A stretch of DNA of 64,000 nucleotides from Fasciola hepatica (lineage: Eukaryota > Platyhelminthes > Trematoda > Plagiorchiida > Fasciolidae): assembly GCA_948099385.1 (NCBI GenBank), contig CANUEZ040000029.1, positions 2,387,501 through 2,451,500 of the forward strand. The letters run 5' to 3'. Every line of letters begins with the position of its first letter. Position 1 is the first letter of the stretch. A model generated the notes under the pieces. The model was not told the origin of the DNA. It worked only from the letters and a program-made list of their open reading frames with translations, and did not search any database. The translations under genes and the position numbers were made by a program. Below, piece by piece: positions 34,542 to 48,382 of this stretch.

Positions 34542-34720
34542 CCATCAAATGACTCTCAAGCCACGCTATTACATCACCGAAGGACAAACCACGGATTGTC
34601 AATGTGCAATCGTCATACAGATAAACTTGACACGTTTTATCTGCAGTTGCTGATTCGTACAGTTGTTTCAATAGGCCGTTCCTTTTATCCTCGAACATTT
34701 TAGCACACTGGTTCAAAACA
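34542..34720 (-). mobile_element. Possible reverse-transcriptase fragment ending in a TA repeat
   Basis: The minus frame reads CQVYLYDDCTLTIRGLSFGD and then WLESHLMG, running into the TA repeat. Non-LTR reverse transcriptases carry Tyr-Ala-Asp-Asp followed by a small residue, Thr/Leu and, some residues on, Leu-x-x-x-Leu. Here Tyr-Asp-Asp-Cys-Thr-Leu fits if the Ala is lost. The motif is inactive as written. Upstream (KRNGLLKQLYESA) only weakly resembles the expected region. Some non-LTR elements end in short tandem repeats, consistent with the adjacent TA run. Confidence 0.28.
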
Positions 34721-35586
34721 TAGATAATTTGTATCAATGAGACAACTCTGGTGCCTTCTCAAAATGTCAGTAGTCTTTTTCACTTGACTAACATTTATGG
34801 GGTTACAGATAACATTCCATGCACAAACCTCCCACAATATATCTGTTATCTGGACTGCCCATAATCGCAAACTGAACATGTCACGCTTTCTCTCTGTATA
34901 TCTCATGCAAGTCTCGAAGATGTTGATAATTACGGGATGACATTTTCAAATTCCCACAGTGTTCAAACCACTTCATATCTTCAGAATTATACCGTAGTTA
35001 GTAGAAACATTTCCTTGTAACCAAGTTCTGGCCAAAAAAATAAATAGTTCACTCGTCATTCCCGGTTGCCGTCCTATTCTTGGAAACTCCGCCTGATGTA
35101 TAACTCCTAATATGTGAATGAAAATTGTCCAAACTGTTGTGTGGAATATACTCAACATGCAATCAGACATTCCTTACATGAAACTTCCATTAGGAATGGA
35201 GTTATCTAACCACCGGATGTCTGCCAACTTAATGACATAGCAACCGGACACCAAAAGCAATTCACAATGTTTTCTCAAATAAAAAGCTTAGCTGAGTTCT
35301 ACGATAAATTTAGACTGTAGATCATTTGTGTGACTCGGTCGAAAGCCACTGATTATTTCATATTTCTGGAAGCTTTTGAAGCAACTCAGCCTTTAAAAAC
35401 CAGAATGCTCAAATCATTCTGTTAAGAGACCTCTGTTAGGATGTTCATCCGAGCTTTTCCGATATTCATGGTAAATTCTTAGTGATTTCTTACAATGAAA
35501 ATGTTTCGTCTTCGAAATAATTCCCATGAGTTTATAATTTATCTCATTTTTCGGAACCCAGTAATTATTTTCTATAAATTACTGAC

Positions 35587-35913
35587 TTGCAAGCATTGTG
35601 TAAGCTCATAAATCAAACAAAGAAGTTACGTTTTTGGAACTCAGCTCGCTTTGAGCCAATCGACAAATTGGACAAAGTGAATGTCTACAGATTTGGCCGT
35701 CAACCAGATCAGTCGGAGCAACCAAACGGAAATGGCAGTAAAAATCATCAACCTAATAGTGGCAGGCACCAGGCCAGAACGAAGCAGAAATGGTCTGGCA
35801 GCCAGAGGATAGATATTGGTACTCAGTGGTCCAGAAAAGAAGCACATAATAGGTTGTACATGTTTTGCCGACTGAACTTGTCTGGTTGCTCAAATACAGG
35901 TGTTCCTCACTAG
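35587..35913 (+). CDS. Hydrophilic 108-codon open frame, unknown
   Basis: The frame is rich in Gln, Asn, Arg and Lys: RFGRQPDQSEQPNGNGSKNH, then further basic residues. An acceptor-like ATTACTGACTTGCAAG precedes it. The composition resembles a disordered linker. The opposite strand also has a 68-codon frame, hydrophobic as expected for the reverse of a basic sequence. No family and no comparator copy. Confidence 0.28.
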   Translation: MQALCKLINQTKKLRFWNSARFEPIDKLDKVNVYRFGRQPDQSEQPNGNGSKNHQPNSGRHQARTKQKWSGSQRIDIGTQWSRKEAHNRLYMFCRLNLSGCSNTGVPH

Positions 35914-36259
35914 TCTTGCCTCCTTCGTTAAAATATGTCCAACACAATTCAAATTTCTACCATTCTGCTATCGGGTGAATCCCAAGAAAATCATGAAAAG
36001 CAGCACATTTTACCTATTCTTTCATTAGTCCCATTGTACCCGCTTCTGGTTCATCCATTGCTAGCCCATTCAAGTGGACCAAAATAGCCGAAGGAAGTAC
36101 TGAATTTGAAACAATGTGCGCCTATTCTAATTGTTATTCTTGACCACCTGCTTTATGCAGAAGTGCGTTGTGGACCATTTGCCATGTCAGTGAAAGATAG
36201 TATGATGCACTCCGAATCCGAATTTTAATTCAAAATGAACACGACTGATCGTTTATGTA

Positions 36260-36423
36260 GAATCTCATTTGTCTTTGATGATTTGTCAACTAAGCTAAGT
36301 TTACTTGAAGATGAAGAGAGAGAATTTCCCCAAATGTTACGTAAAACTCTACCAATTCCCTACCGGAGTGCTCACACACGAGTGAACCTCTTGGAATTGT
36401 TTCACCCCGTGGTTTTCTTCTAG
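36260..36423 (+). CDS. Possible exon, unknown product
   Basis: After the acceptor GATCGTTTATGTAG (ending 36259) the frame reads ISFVFDDLSTKLSLLEDEER, then a Pro-rich part, to TAG at 36421-36423. The middle is acidic and could form a helix. Donor-like GTGAAC and GTGGTT sites fall near the end. A further open frame of 65 codons at 36429-36626 follows after six bases. Support is limited to one splice site. Confidence 0.27.
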
Positions 36424-36639
36424 TTTATTTGACTTATTTGATAATATCGACCACCACATTTACTAGTGGCTATGAACCCACTACTTCCATTATTCAATTA
36501 TGGGAGTTTTACCAATTGCTCCTCGCGACTAGGTCTTCGGATCTGATACGACCGTATGACATTGATGATCTTGCAAAGGAGCGCTTGTTTTGCGGAGCTA
36601 CTGACCCGTTGAAACAAAATTATTGAATATATTCTCCAG

Positions 36640-39600
36640 CGACTAGCTTTACAAGGCACTCCAAAACGATATCAATAATTCAACCATCAAACTTCTCTGA
36701 GAACAAAAGCACAGCGAACTTGTCTTTTTCAATGCAGATTTACAACTCTGTCTTGTGAATAGACTGCTGGAGTAATGAGACGAATTTCATATCAGAAGAT
36801 GGGACGGAATCTCACCAAGGCTCTTCTTTCATAACAAAAATGTGAATATTTATTATGTTATGGGTCGTTTGGGAAATTATGTTACTGGAATATTTCTTGG
36901 AATGGCCACAGTTCTTGCGAACTTCCGCGTGATCTTTCAAAGTAAATTATCTATAATTTGAACAGTTCAGGATTTGTAACAATAAAGTAAATGCCAATAG
37001 GCACCGTTATAAAAGGAGATCAAATCACTGGAAGCATAATTCTGGTCTGTTATCAATCCAGTTCGTGCTCGGCTCTTCTGACAAGAGCCGAACCTCCACT
37101 GACTAGGAATTACACCGACAAGTCACACGCATCACGATCATTCGGTACGGTAGGTGTTTCATTAAAAACCCGTTTTACGGTTCAGAGTTGACCCGAACCA
37201 AACCGTCGCGATTCAGCACAGGTGTCGTGGTAGTAACCTTGGTGATCAACGAAAGGATACTAGGTGTAAATACATTCATGCTGATCCACACAAACTGAAA
37301 GCATAACAGTTTTGCGCAGTTTCCATCCTTCCCAATGACGAGTTCAGCTTCATTTCACGATTAACAAGTTGTGTTACAAATGAAGGTTGCACCCAGCATC
37401 GATTTAAACTTCGCTATCGATAAATAATTAGGGCTATTCAAAAGTATATATTTGACTCGAATTGTGTTGGGTAGTTTTAACTTGGAGTTTGGATATTTCC
37501 CTGAACTTGAGAACTTTTTCTGGGGCCAAGTTGTATGAGAACAAAGTATAAAAACGAAAACACTAGTCTGCCATTGCTTTGACCTTGTATATGTGAGCGC
37601 CTGAGCCAAGGATGTCTTTGTAATAGATAAATTGAAACAAAATTAATAATTACTTGTGGAATCAAGAGTGGCAATTTCATTACATACTTAGTTTTACATT
37701 TGGGCAAGTCAAACAAATAAAGGTCATGAAGTATCAACTCTCAACTAGCCTATGGGAACCACTTCCTGTGACAAATCACAAACGGTAATAAACACCAGAT
37801 TTTCTCACCTAAGCTCGGACATTAGGTGCAGTTTTCTGATCTCCGCTTATTGTCAGGTTGTTTCTGATGAACTCCTTATAATGTGGTGCTAATTTGAGCA
37901 GTACCAACTTGTGCCAAAATCACAGCAACTCGAGAAGCATCTTCCACTCTGATGGGAAACCCGATAATCTAATCATCTGGACTGCAAAGAACAACCACAA
38001 TTAGTCCAGTTGTATCATGTTTGAAATGGCACTCATTCAATAGAATACAGAGCATAATGACAGGCATTGCGGTTTCCGTTTTTTCTGTGATACGTTCACA
38101 CTGTTCTATAGCCAAGACGGCTTTACTCATGAAAGCCATGTCTGAATGACATGATAGTTATATACTACCACCGAAAACAAAAGATCAGAAGACTAAAGCG
38201 TAAACCACTAAATAGTACATAACAAGACCAAGTATTCCTAATAAATGAAGGCATTGGGAGAAGGGAAGTTTAAATTCGTTGTATTTGTTGTTCAGTAAAT
38301 CTAAGACGAGATACAACTCACCAGACCATGAAATTGGATAAAGCATGTGGATAAGGTTTTCACGGGATATTCAGCGTTGGCTTCAAGGTGACTGATGCAT
38401 TGTATTCCCTAATTTGCCGTGAGGAAACTCTTCATGATTGTGACACAAGCGACAGGCCTAGAATGTTGTCTTTCTACCTCCAGTGCACCAACTAAAATGT
38501 GACTATGAATTTAACTTTTATATTTTATGAATAATAATCATTGTTGTTATTACTAATCACCTTGGTGAATCCGAAACCTAACTGCAATCACGAGTTATCA
38601 AAGACTTACTAATGATATCAGAAATATCACTTTTGCTAGTATGACCAGCTGTGGATAGACAGTATCGGGATTACCGTTCAGAAAGTTTTCACACCTGTCA
38701 AGTGACCAAATTCTACAACTATACTGACTGGCCAGTACGTTTTCGATAGATTTCAATAGCTTAAATACCGAAAACGATGAGAATATCAATTTTTACCTAC
38801 CCCGTTTGTTAGATGTGAATTCATTTCTAGTCACATCGGTAAGAATGGATCTGAGCAGAACTACTTACACCCCATTGCAACACGTTCTTGTCTCTCAACG
38901 ATTAGCTGCATAATCATGAGAATTTTCGAATCACCAAGAAATTCGATTAAAAACGGCTCCTAACAGGGCTCAAACATTTCTCATAGTAAATGGAATAACA
39001 TTTAGACGGCGAATCTCAAATAATATAGGCTGATTGATATATCCCTTTTTAAACAAGTTCAACTTCCTTACGGTCTATGCATGTGAAACCGGTTTGTAAT
39101 CTCCTGTTAATAAGTGAACTGATGACTAGAATGAAAGTGCCACGAGATTGGTGAAACTATATAAAGGTGAACGTACATCACAAAGTAATAAGCTGGGTCA
39201 ATTTCGTGGCTTCCGTAATAAGAGGAAATTGGAAATAGTATGAACACATAAAACCGTATTTTTCTTGGAATAATCTTACTTGTGTATCTGAAGAGTGAGT
39301 GGATGCCTTTTGAGTGTGCTTCTGATAAACCTTGCCCATCCATTTCAATTTGTTACTTAGATCGAAAACAAGAATTAATTGGCCTCTAAACACTTCCAAG
39401 TGCAATCAAATTGTTGAAGCTTTTCAAATTTATTTCCCTTTTTCTTCCAATGCAAAGCAGAATCTACATTTTGCATGGTGAATCTAAATCACACCTTTTA
39501 ACAGAAGCTTAGGGGGCATTCGATATGCAGTGAGGAATAAATATTTTGTTTGTTCAAACCAAATGTCGAATGCTGCTTATTTTGATATGACCTCATTCTT

Positions 39601-40515
39601 CTCATTTTGCATCAAAGTGACACTTTGAATTTTATAAGCAAACAAAATACCAAACCACAAATCGAACACTACGGTGAATCGCATGAAACCGATAATAAAT
39701 GGATGATTCAATTCCACCTGTCATCTCACATTCTCACGTCACTCAAGCTAATTCATTTATCACAAACGCCATCATACAACATAGCTTTTCTATGAAAATA
39801 CGAGTTAGGTAGACGTGTAAATAATGTAACGCATCACGTCCATCCACGTCCCTACAAGTCTACAAGATTCGGTCAAAAACGGATTTGATAAAAGCCGCCC
39901 AACAGTGTCTTTGAACATAGTCTCAGAATCGCATTGCAATAAGGAACCATTTTTATATGCATACCTCTTCCTGGAATCTCCTATGAGCATCATTTTTGGA
40001 ACGCAATTTGGGCAAAGCGATAAATTTCAATCAGTTCAGAACTTGCAGTGTGGTCACAGAATTCTCTCAGACACCACTCATAAAGAGTCCTTTGTTTGTA
40101 AAGCTTCCCAGCTTTCCCGGCAGACAGGTGGGGCATCACGCGAAGCCATCTTTCAGCTTTCGTTAGTCAAACGACTACAGTAACACTGTCGTAAATTTCT
40201 ATGAGGTATTTGTTATAACACCAAAAATACCATTCACACGAAAAACAGCTACTTGAGTGTCCCGCGCTGCCCTAGGTGACAAACAAATATATATGTAAAG
40301 AATACACAAGTTTCAGTGGTTAATAAAAATGAGAGACTGTTTTGGTTTTTTTTATCAAGTTTCTTCAGCGCAGTTGTTTCACGGTGAACTGTTTACAGAA
40401 ATAATTATTTCTTCGTCAGATTCACACATGCCAACTGACACAAATGCTCTCGTTTTGTCTGACCGCCTACAGACGGGCAACCGATGAAAACCTGTACTTG
40501 CCAGGTTCCACGCAA

Positions 40516-40516
<1 letters not shown>
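36640..40516. other. Intron or intergenic, no supported gene
   Basis: Only scattered frames under 95 codons are present, without paired splice sites. No SINE or transposon remnant was recognised. Confidence 0.4.

Positions 40517-40517
<1 letters not shown>

Positions 40518-40559
<42 letters not shown>
40518..40559. repeat. TA microsatellite
   Basis: About 21 uninterrupted TA units. Confidence 0.97.
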
Positions 40560-40562
<3 letters not shown>

Positions 40563-41833
40563 TATATTCCGAAGGCTAACTACTTTCAAACGTATTCACG
40601 AATATATTTACAGAGATGTCTGATAATTTGATCAAAAGTGGGGTGCACAGCATCAATTATTTTAAAAAATGTTCATAGAAACGGGATCATGCTGACCTCA
40701 TTATTAAACTTTTCCAGGTGGGGGTGTTTTACGCAAACCTCGTTACCAGCTACGTGTTTTTGACCACTGAGCGGTTTCAACAAAAATCGGAGTAGTGTTT
40801 CTTCTTCTTTAAAAAAAAACCATTTTTCTCCCACTGACTCGTCTACATTATTCCACAAGCATGTTTTGCTCATAACATATACAATATCTTATTATTTTGA
40901 ACATCACAGTAGTCGGATTATTGTCTTTTCTTGCATAGCAAGACAAGAACATGAAGTTTTGTATCAGTCCTTCGATCATCCAACTGTCATGGATATTAGA
41001 CTTTACAGTGACTATTTGCACGAATGCAACTTTCATAAATTGTCTAGTGTCATTTTAATCATGCTTCTTTACTAGGCTCCAGCTCTAGGGTACACAGAGG
41101 CCATCAGAGTTCGTTGATTATTTCAATGGACCAGAATGTCGCTGAACTTCAACTCGGACACAATTCTGACCAAACTCAATTGGATAAACCAAATTCACGA
41201 CCACCACCTGAATAGTATCCGACTACGTCGATCGTCCTTGTTGGCATAAACAACACTGTCCATGTATAAAGCTGATCGACGATGATCCAGCCTTGTTGGA
41301 ATATCCTCCCTGAGTAATCTCTTTACCATTCCCCAATTCATGGTAATGTTAGGCAATTCAGAGCACCAAGTAAACGAGATAAGATTTGTACACGAAAATA
41401 CTCGTATAATGTGGATTTTACAAAACATGACTAATTGCGATAGATAAGAAAAAAGTAATTCAAAGTGAAAATCTGAAGTGCTCATTAGACATGAATTTGT
41501 ATTCACTTGCTGACTTGCGGTTTATATGTCCTGGGTCCAACGGTTGTATACAAACACGCTCAAACATTTTCCATTCTCATCTTGTGCAGTCAATTATCAA
41601 GAGAGCCATAGCTTCCTCTATCTATCACACAAGAAACATTTTCATTTAAAAATATCCCCAGGAGGCAGGAAATCCCAGACTCATAATTTGCCAATGTTGT
41701 AACGATACTAAACACCCAGACCATATTTCACAAGTAGAAAAACTGTAAAATACAAAGGAATGAGCGAAAATCAGAAGGTGCATATATATGGCATACTTTT
41801 GAAGTAAGGGACATAAAGAAGACTGGGTGGAGG

Positions 41834-42130
<297 letters not shown>

Positions 42131-42154
42131 AAATGCGGTTGAGTGATTGGCTCT

Positions 42155-42184
42155 TTGATTGATTGATTGATTGATTGATTGAAT
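42155..42184 (+). repeat. GATT tetranucleotide array
   Basis: About seven GATT units, forming a compound microsatellite with the GATA array just before it. Confidence 0.97.
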
Positions 42185-42189
42185 GATAT

Positions 42190-44830
42190 TTTGTCTGCGA
42201 AGTTGATTCAGCTACGTTTCCGTCTGCCTTCTCTACTTTGTCTCTAACTATACTATATCCCACAAAAAGAGGTTTATATAAACTAATGGCCTATACTCAT
42301 CATGCATTTTTTTATTAAAAGAGCATTTTAGAGTTCCAGTTCGTGAAGCATCTGTCAATATTCTGCTAGGATTCATGGGTAAAATGGTTTTCCTACTTGC
42401 GACAACAGACAGAAATTGCAATACTGAACTTCGGCAAACCCCGAACACCATCGTTTGCGTGCTGTACAGTTTATTTTTGAAGAATGTAAATTAATTTGTC
42501 CCCTATGCATAAGAAGTTAGCTTATCACCAAAATAAAATCAACGAGTTCAGAAATTTTAGATATTTTCTGGTATACAACAACCATTTGCAATAGTCTCTT
42601 GACGTCATCTTCTCCCCGTCAAATACATTTTCTTCTCTTGGTTTCTCGGTGATAAATTATCTTTTGCCGTAAAACATTTATCTTGTTGATTAGGAAAACA
42701 ACTTTCCCACCCGATTTTTGCATGGAATCGCAAGCTGGTAGGCATCAATGCAGGAACGCACCATAAATTCATCACTAGGTAGTCGTGTTGTACACCATGC
42801 CCACGAAATTGAACGGTTTTTTCTGAAAAACCTATCAAACGTATCCGTTGTCGTAATGAAAGCAAAAACTTGTCCCGTTACGTTTCGCCTGACTCAGAGT
42901 TCAACACAAATGAAAAATTTGTACTTTTTTGAACTTTGTGGAGATTTTTTGAAAGCTGTGTGTCAGCATTTAGTTAGAACACAAATAAATAAACGAGAAC
43001 AGTCCTCGGCCGGCAAAGATGGACGGGGTTTTGGGGAGAACAAACGGGAAGCAAGTTGTAGCAAGTGCAACAATTTGGAGATTGGAAACGGTTGAATTAG
43101 GAGTAAAGTCTCCTTTATTCTGGATGAGTCCATACGCTTGGATGTTTTCATTCTTATGTGATCTTGACCATGCCATTTCATTTGATCAGCCACAAGCTTT
43201 GTTTCTCGTCGAGGTATTTTGCATCCCAAGTGTTTAGTAACCAACTGGCATGTACATGAATAAAATGGAGGTAGACAATAGATGGTACACAATGAATAAT
43301 TGGGTGAACGAATAATCTACTTAGGTCGTGTATTAGAAAGAACTCAATAACTGAAGAGTTCAGCACACTTTCATAGTATCCGGTGAATTGTTTTTCATTA
43401 CCATCTGTTTTCTCGTAAGCGTGACTCTCATAATCACACAAACAAAATGAAAATGGACAGTTGAATGAAACCATTCATTACCGGGACAAGCAATGAGAAC
43501 TGAATACAGGATGTCAATGGTTGGAAGGTGAGTGTCAGAGAGGGAGTTATGGAAAACCTGACCAGTGGGCTTGAATATGTGGATACGTTAGGGTTTCTGT
43601 GTGTGTGGTTCAACAGATTCACTCACTGAGTCCTTTAAAATATTGGAGAATGTGGACAGATATGTCGACCAGTATTGATATTGTAATCACACGTTTTCGC
43701 TCATCCCCTTCACAATATTACGTGTAGAGCATTCTTACTTTCTCCATCAGCTTGTTTTTATTTCGATAGGGGTCAGTGATGACAGGTAGTGACCAGAATC
43801 GATTAGGCTAGTATGCGATCAATGGTTGTTAAAGCACAAGGCATTAGATCATCAACCATCCTATCTCTAAGATCATCGTAATGGACTTCGTTTAGTCATT
43901 GTAACTGATTCGTTGTCTAATTGCTTCGTTAGTGATGATGACCATTTGACTTTCCTTACTACCATGGAGGCAAAATTTGATGAGTATCGCATCTGACACG
44001 AATCAAGCCCATATTTTATCCTTTCTTGTTGTTTGACAATATTGGATAAAATACAATACAACAGTTGGTTTATCGCAATAGCACTTTTTCACAAAGTACC
44101 CTTTGCCTGTCAAATAATTGCTACTAATATGTGCGATGATTACGAGGTAACTGCGTTGTCGCTGGTTTCTCTCCGTTGAGCTTGAAAAGCCTTCGCTGTG
44201 AACAAATGCTATACAAAGGATCACCTGAAGCCTTTATATTGAGAACGTACACTCGGAAGTCGGTTGATCTAAAATAACTTTTTTTAACAGTCAGGTAGTT
44301 TGTTGAGTGAAACAGTTAGGAATATCAAAGTTGATCTTTCATGAATAACAAAACTGGGAACATTTGTCTGCTTTCTACGTACGTGACCATCATCACAGTC
44401 ATAATCTCCAACCATAGACTTAAGACGCACGAAAGTTCACAAAACGTTAACTTGACTTGCTGGAAATGTCCGCTCAATCTTTTCTCACCTGAATAAATTT
44501 TAGATTCCGGAATGTGCACGTTGCGATATCACATAAAAATCTTATACGAAATGGGTGTGCTTGAAAGAATCAAGGTTCGTTCAGATTAGAAAAGCATTTA
44601 GGTGGAGAGATTGGAGTGAGATCGATCTGTCAGTTCACGTTACTAGTTCGTGACAGTCACGTGTTTTGGATCTGAGTCACTGGGGTGAGTTTATTGTGCT
44701 TGCTCTCGGGGTAGTTGGAGAGATTGGACGACGTTTTCCGTGCACACAGAGCAGATGATGGCCATCATATGTAGGCAGATGTGTTTGTGGGAATTAGGGA
44801 ATACTCACTAAACGGTCTGGTATACCGTAT
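42190..44830. other. Intron or intergenic, no supported gene
   Basis: Frames up to 115 codons (42748-43095 plus) and 109 codons (42963-43292 minus) overlap on opposite strands. Neither has convincing splice sites or a family signature. Confidence 0.4.
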
Positions 44831-44839
44831 CTACCATCC

Positions 44840-44950
44840 GGGATAGTCTGGTGATTAGATATTCGACTCAAAATCGTCCACTGATAGTTTGAGTTGCGAT
44901 GAAGCTCAGTGCATGTGCACTGCTGATGATCCCTAAGAAGGACGAAAGAA
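44840..44950 (+). mobile_element. tRNA-derived SINE, family 1, partial
   Basis: AGTCTGGTGATTAGATATTC aligns with the family-1 head, and GTGCACTGCTGATGATCCC with AAGAAGGACGAAA aligns with its body. The element is diverged and lacks the 3' end. Confidence 0.55.
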
Positions 44951-45006
44951 CGGGAAATTCAACATTCCAGGAGATACAAGCTATAAAATTTCTTTCCATT
45001 ACATAC

Positions 45007-45131
45007 CAGAAGCGACAGAGAACAATGCGTGACGAACCGCCTACCAACATTTTACTCATGCGATCATCAGCGTTCACATAATTTCTGTGGTCACTTCTGC
45101 CTAAAAACTTTGCATTTTCTCGGGCTAGTGC
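45007..45131 (-). CDS. Possible internal exon, unknown product
   Basis: The minus-strand acceptor TTAATTGTCTTCAG (45132-45145) and donor CTTCTG/GTATGT (45007/45006) enclose 125 bases with a single open frame reading ALARENAKFLGRSDHRNYVN, then ADDRMSKMLVGG. A second open segment upstream on the same strand (45466-45191) also follows an acceptor (CTGCTTGAGCAG) but lacks a clear donor. No family recognised. Confidence 0.28.
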
Positions 45132-47054
45132 CTGAAGACAATTAATTTCACGAAAAGAACCTAATTGCCGTTCATTGATCAGACCAATCTTCAAACAGGA
45201 GATCTTTCTTTGTACTCATTTCGTCTCTTCCCCACAAGCAAAACTTGACCGGGAATTTTTTCAGCATTACGATGAGTTTCACCGTAAGATATTATCGGAG
45301 GATTAACAATAATTCCAGTATGATCAATAATTGGGTTCATTGTACTTGATTTTAGGTTGGTTGGGTTATTAGGCAGTTTGAAAGCAGCATCGAACTGCTC
45401 AAGCAGCAGTGTGACGGTCAATGATCCGCATGAGTGGTCAGTTAAAACGAGCAGTATATGCTGCATGGCTTATTAATACAAAGTAGTTTGATCACGAACG
45501 CACTGACTAATTCAGCAGAACAATTATGACTTCTCTCAGTGGACAACATTCAAGCATAACCTGAATGTTCCGTCTCTTTTAAGTGAGACCAACTGAAGCA
45601 AAGTAGGTTACAAATGTCAGTTGCGGTATCTGCAGCGAGGTTTTAAAGCACTAGGCAGATGGAACAAAATTAGTCCAGTTTACCAGGTGCAAACAATTAT
45701 TCAACATTATGTATGTTTTCGATTGAGTTTCTGTCGATCAGTCTATCAACAAAGCTATTCATAACATATAGACCTTCCCTGTCGAACGGCTTCTGATTGG
45801 TAAGCTTGGCCTTTAGGTCATAAACGCTTCACCACCAAACGAGATGATATCATCAGGGCTCAGGTTATCACCTCGAATGGTGATGAAACATTGGCAACCT
45901 ATACTCCAAGCTCAGTTATCAGAAGCCGTTGAACAACATCATCTTGAGCTACAATCAACACCAATTTTCAAAACTACCGGGAATAAACTTTTCCCGTTGA
46001 TCTTCACATTACTTAGCCAGACCGACTGAGTGGTCATGTGTCGTATACCTTCCCTATTGCAGTCCTGCAAGTTGCATGCATGGTTTATTCACACCAACAC
46101 AGACACAGTGTGTGAATGTAAAATGTTCCCGATATGCTTCCTTTGGCGAAGCATCTGCTCGAGCAAAGGAGTGACGCCGGTTCGATTTCGGCTCGCGGGG
46201 TTCGACTATTCGATGGGGGAAAATGAAGGTGAATTTTCCGTTACAAAGATTCAGGCTCTTCGTGTTAACAATACACTCTGTGAAAGTATTATCCCTTTTC
46301 AATTCACAAAATATATTGTGCAATTTTCGTTGGTACCACTTATATATCCCTAGTCTTTTTTGCTATTCAGGTAGATGGATGTCTTTAAAAAAGGCTATTT
46401 CGTGATAGACACACCCAAGAGAAACTTTTTATGAAAAGCTTGCTGCGTATAAGAACGGGTACTATCAAGGCATGTTCTTCCGTAAAAATGTGCTTCAACA
46501 CTTACGCAACTCACAGGGCACTTGATCCACTCATTTTAGGTTGCTTTTAACCAAACATAACTTCTCATCTGGTAAAGTCTATCAGGAAAGTAAAACCGAA
46601 GCTCTCAAGGAAAGAGTCAAAATGGTAGAAACGTTTGTCCCGTATCACGGTCAGTATGCAAATGCCTCTAATCAATGGCCAGACGCCAAGCATTTGCATA
46701 GCTGAGCATTCATTCAGTCGTGGAATTTAGTTCAATCTGACATGCTGTATTGAAGGTTTCTAACTAGTCGCATTCGAATACGACCAATTTATTTTGCTAT
46801 GCCTAATTTCACAGGGAGTTTCCACTTCAGTAAACTGTGCCTAATCCGTGGCTGTATGTATTCCAAGACCACAAAGCACATTGTCTAGAAATACAGATAG
46901 GCCTGGTACAAAATGGAGCAATGCCGTAAAACAGACTATTCCCATTGTACTGATCCAATTAGTAAGCTGCTCACACACGTTCCAGTCAGTGCACTGTCAG
47001 AATTCATCACTACTTTCTCATCTGCAGCCTAAATGATCATCGTATCTTGCCTAT

Positions 47055-47392
47055 CTTGGCGAGATGGAGATACACACGACTATGAGTTTTATGTCGAACA
47101 AAAGTGGGCAGTCAATTCGGCACTATTCCAACAACACAAACAAATCACCTACGTGAATATGCAAGTGAATGTTACGAATATGAAGGGAAGTGAAAACCGA
47201 GTGAATTGGTTGCCATTCTTCAAATTCACTTGTGATAATCACCATATGGTATCATATGGCATTCGTTCAAGTCCACTGACCACCGGGTGTAGCAAATAAT
47301 TCTTCCGATCGAACTTGGTCCTATATGGTCATATTCGTCATGGCGTCCTACTGGATTCCACAATTTGATCCAAACAGTTTTGTTCATAGTAT
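47055..47392 (+). CDS. Possible exon pair split by a 44-base intron
   Basis: The first segment reads EFYVEQKWAVNSALFQQHKQ and ends FTCDNHHM at CATATG/GTATCA (47247/47248). A 44-base candidate intron ends at GGGTGTAG (47291). The frame continues as QIILPIELGPIWSYSSWRPT and a hydrophobic stretch, up to a donor-like CATA/GTATTT near 47392. The join keeps frame, but the minus strand also carries an open frame here, so chance is a real alternative. The start of the first exon was not fixed. Confidence 0.25.
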
Positions 47393-47783
47393 TTCGTCTG
47401 GCAATTGGCAGTTGTTGAAAGGTACTCGGATTGTCTCGGTGTATTCTACTTATAAAATACACCAAACACAGAGCAACTTGAGCTGATCGTGTTCGGTGTA
47501 ATGTGAACCGAAGAAGAATTTGATAAACCCATGCGGTACTTTTGAAATTAACAAATATGAGAAATACAAACGCAGGCCCCGAAAAATATCAATTATGGGG
47601 TCAAACAAAATGGTACACAGTGGTCCATGTATCTGTACATAAATATGCTCGAAATCAGTCCAAAATATTATGGAGATTTTAGTAGGAGAAATGAACACAC
47701 TAGTTGAGGACATCGTATAGACATAAAATAACAGCCAAAACCAGAATTCAGGGACCGCATGTCTATCATGATATATTGTGCAG

Positions 47784-47900
47784 GTCAGTTCACGGACAAG
47801 GTCTCAGGTGGACATTGGTCCGTGTTCACTCTGGCATTGATCACTTTCGTGGGAATTACCGTAAGGCCAATTGGTGGTTTATTTTCAACCTCTTGGCGCC
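47784..47900 (+). CDS. Possible internal exon with one hydrophobic segment
   Basis: The acceptor ATATATTGTGCAG (ending 47783) and donor GGCGCC/GTAAGC (47900/47901) enclose 117 bases reading QFTDKVSGGHWSVFTLALIT and then FVGITVRPIGGLF. The run from Trp to Phe is long and hydrophobic enough for one membrane helix followed by basic residues. A second donor (ATGAAG/GTAACC, 47914) would add five codons. No family recognised. Confidence 0.32.
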
Positions 47901-48309
47901 GTAAGCAAATGAAGGTAACCTCGGTGAGGTGGAAATCGTAGTTGCATATGCATGGTTGAAGGCTGAAATAATGGGGAAGTTTTATGGGTCAGGAAACATC
48001 CAATAGTGCATCAAAGAATAACTAGAAAGGACCAACTTCTAAACATTTGTCCAATAGTCCTAATTACCTTTGGGACAGAGGAGAAACCGTGTACCCAAGC
48101 AACATTTTTATTCCAGTAGTTTGTTAAGAAGTGCTCAGTGATTCCGCAAGAGTAATCAAATGATGCTGATTATCTATGAACCCAAAATTCTCCTTCAGCA
48201 AAAAGCAGTTTGCCATCCAGTTTACAAAGATTCGAAGTGATGACCGCTTTACCTTACTTATTAGAAATAACTGAACCATCCAGGTTATGTGGCATGCCCT
48301 TTTTCACAG

Positions 48310-48382
48310 CATATATGGGCAACCATGTGATAAAGATGTGAATTATGCTATTTCTGCAAACATGCCCGTGTGTCGATCCAGT
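48310..48382 (+). CDS. Possible short internal exon
   Basis: The acceptor CCCTTTTTCACAG (ending 48309) and donor TCCAGT/GTAAGC (48382/48383) flank 73 bases reading IYGQPCDKDVNYAISANMPV and CRSS. The frame could also run on without splicing to TGA at about 48526. The sites are good but the piece is short, and its phase was not matched to 47784-47900. Confidence 0.27.

Noticed and set aside
42748..43292. Overlapping 115-codon plus and 109-codon minus frames
   Set aside because: Mutually exclusive chance frames with no splice or family support.
46160..46215. B-box-like GGTTCGATTTCGGCTC, also seen at 26575-26595
   Set aside because: No matching A box at the right distance, so not called as a SINE or tRNA.
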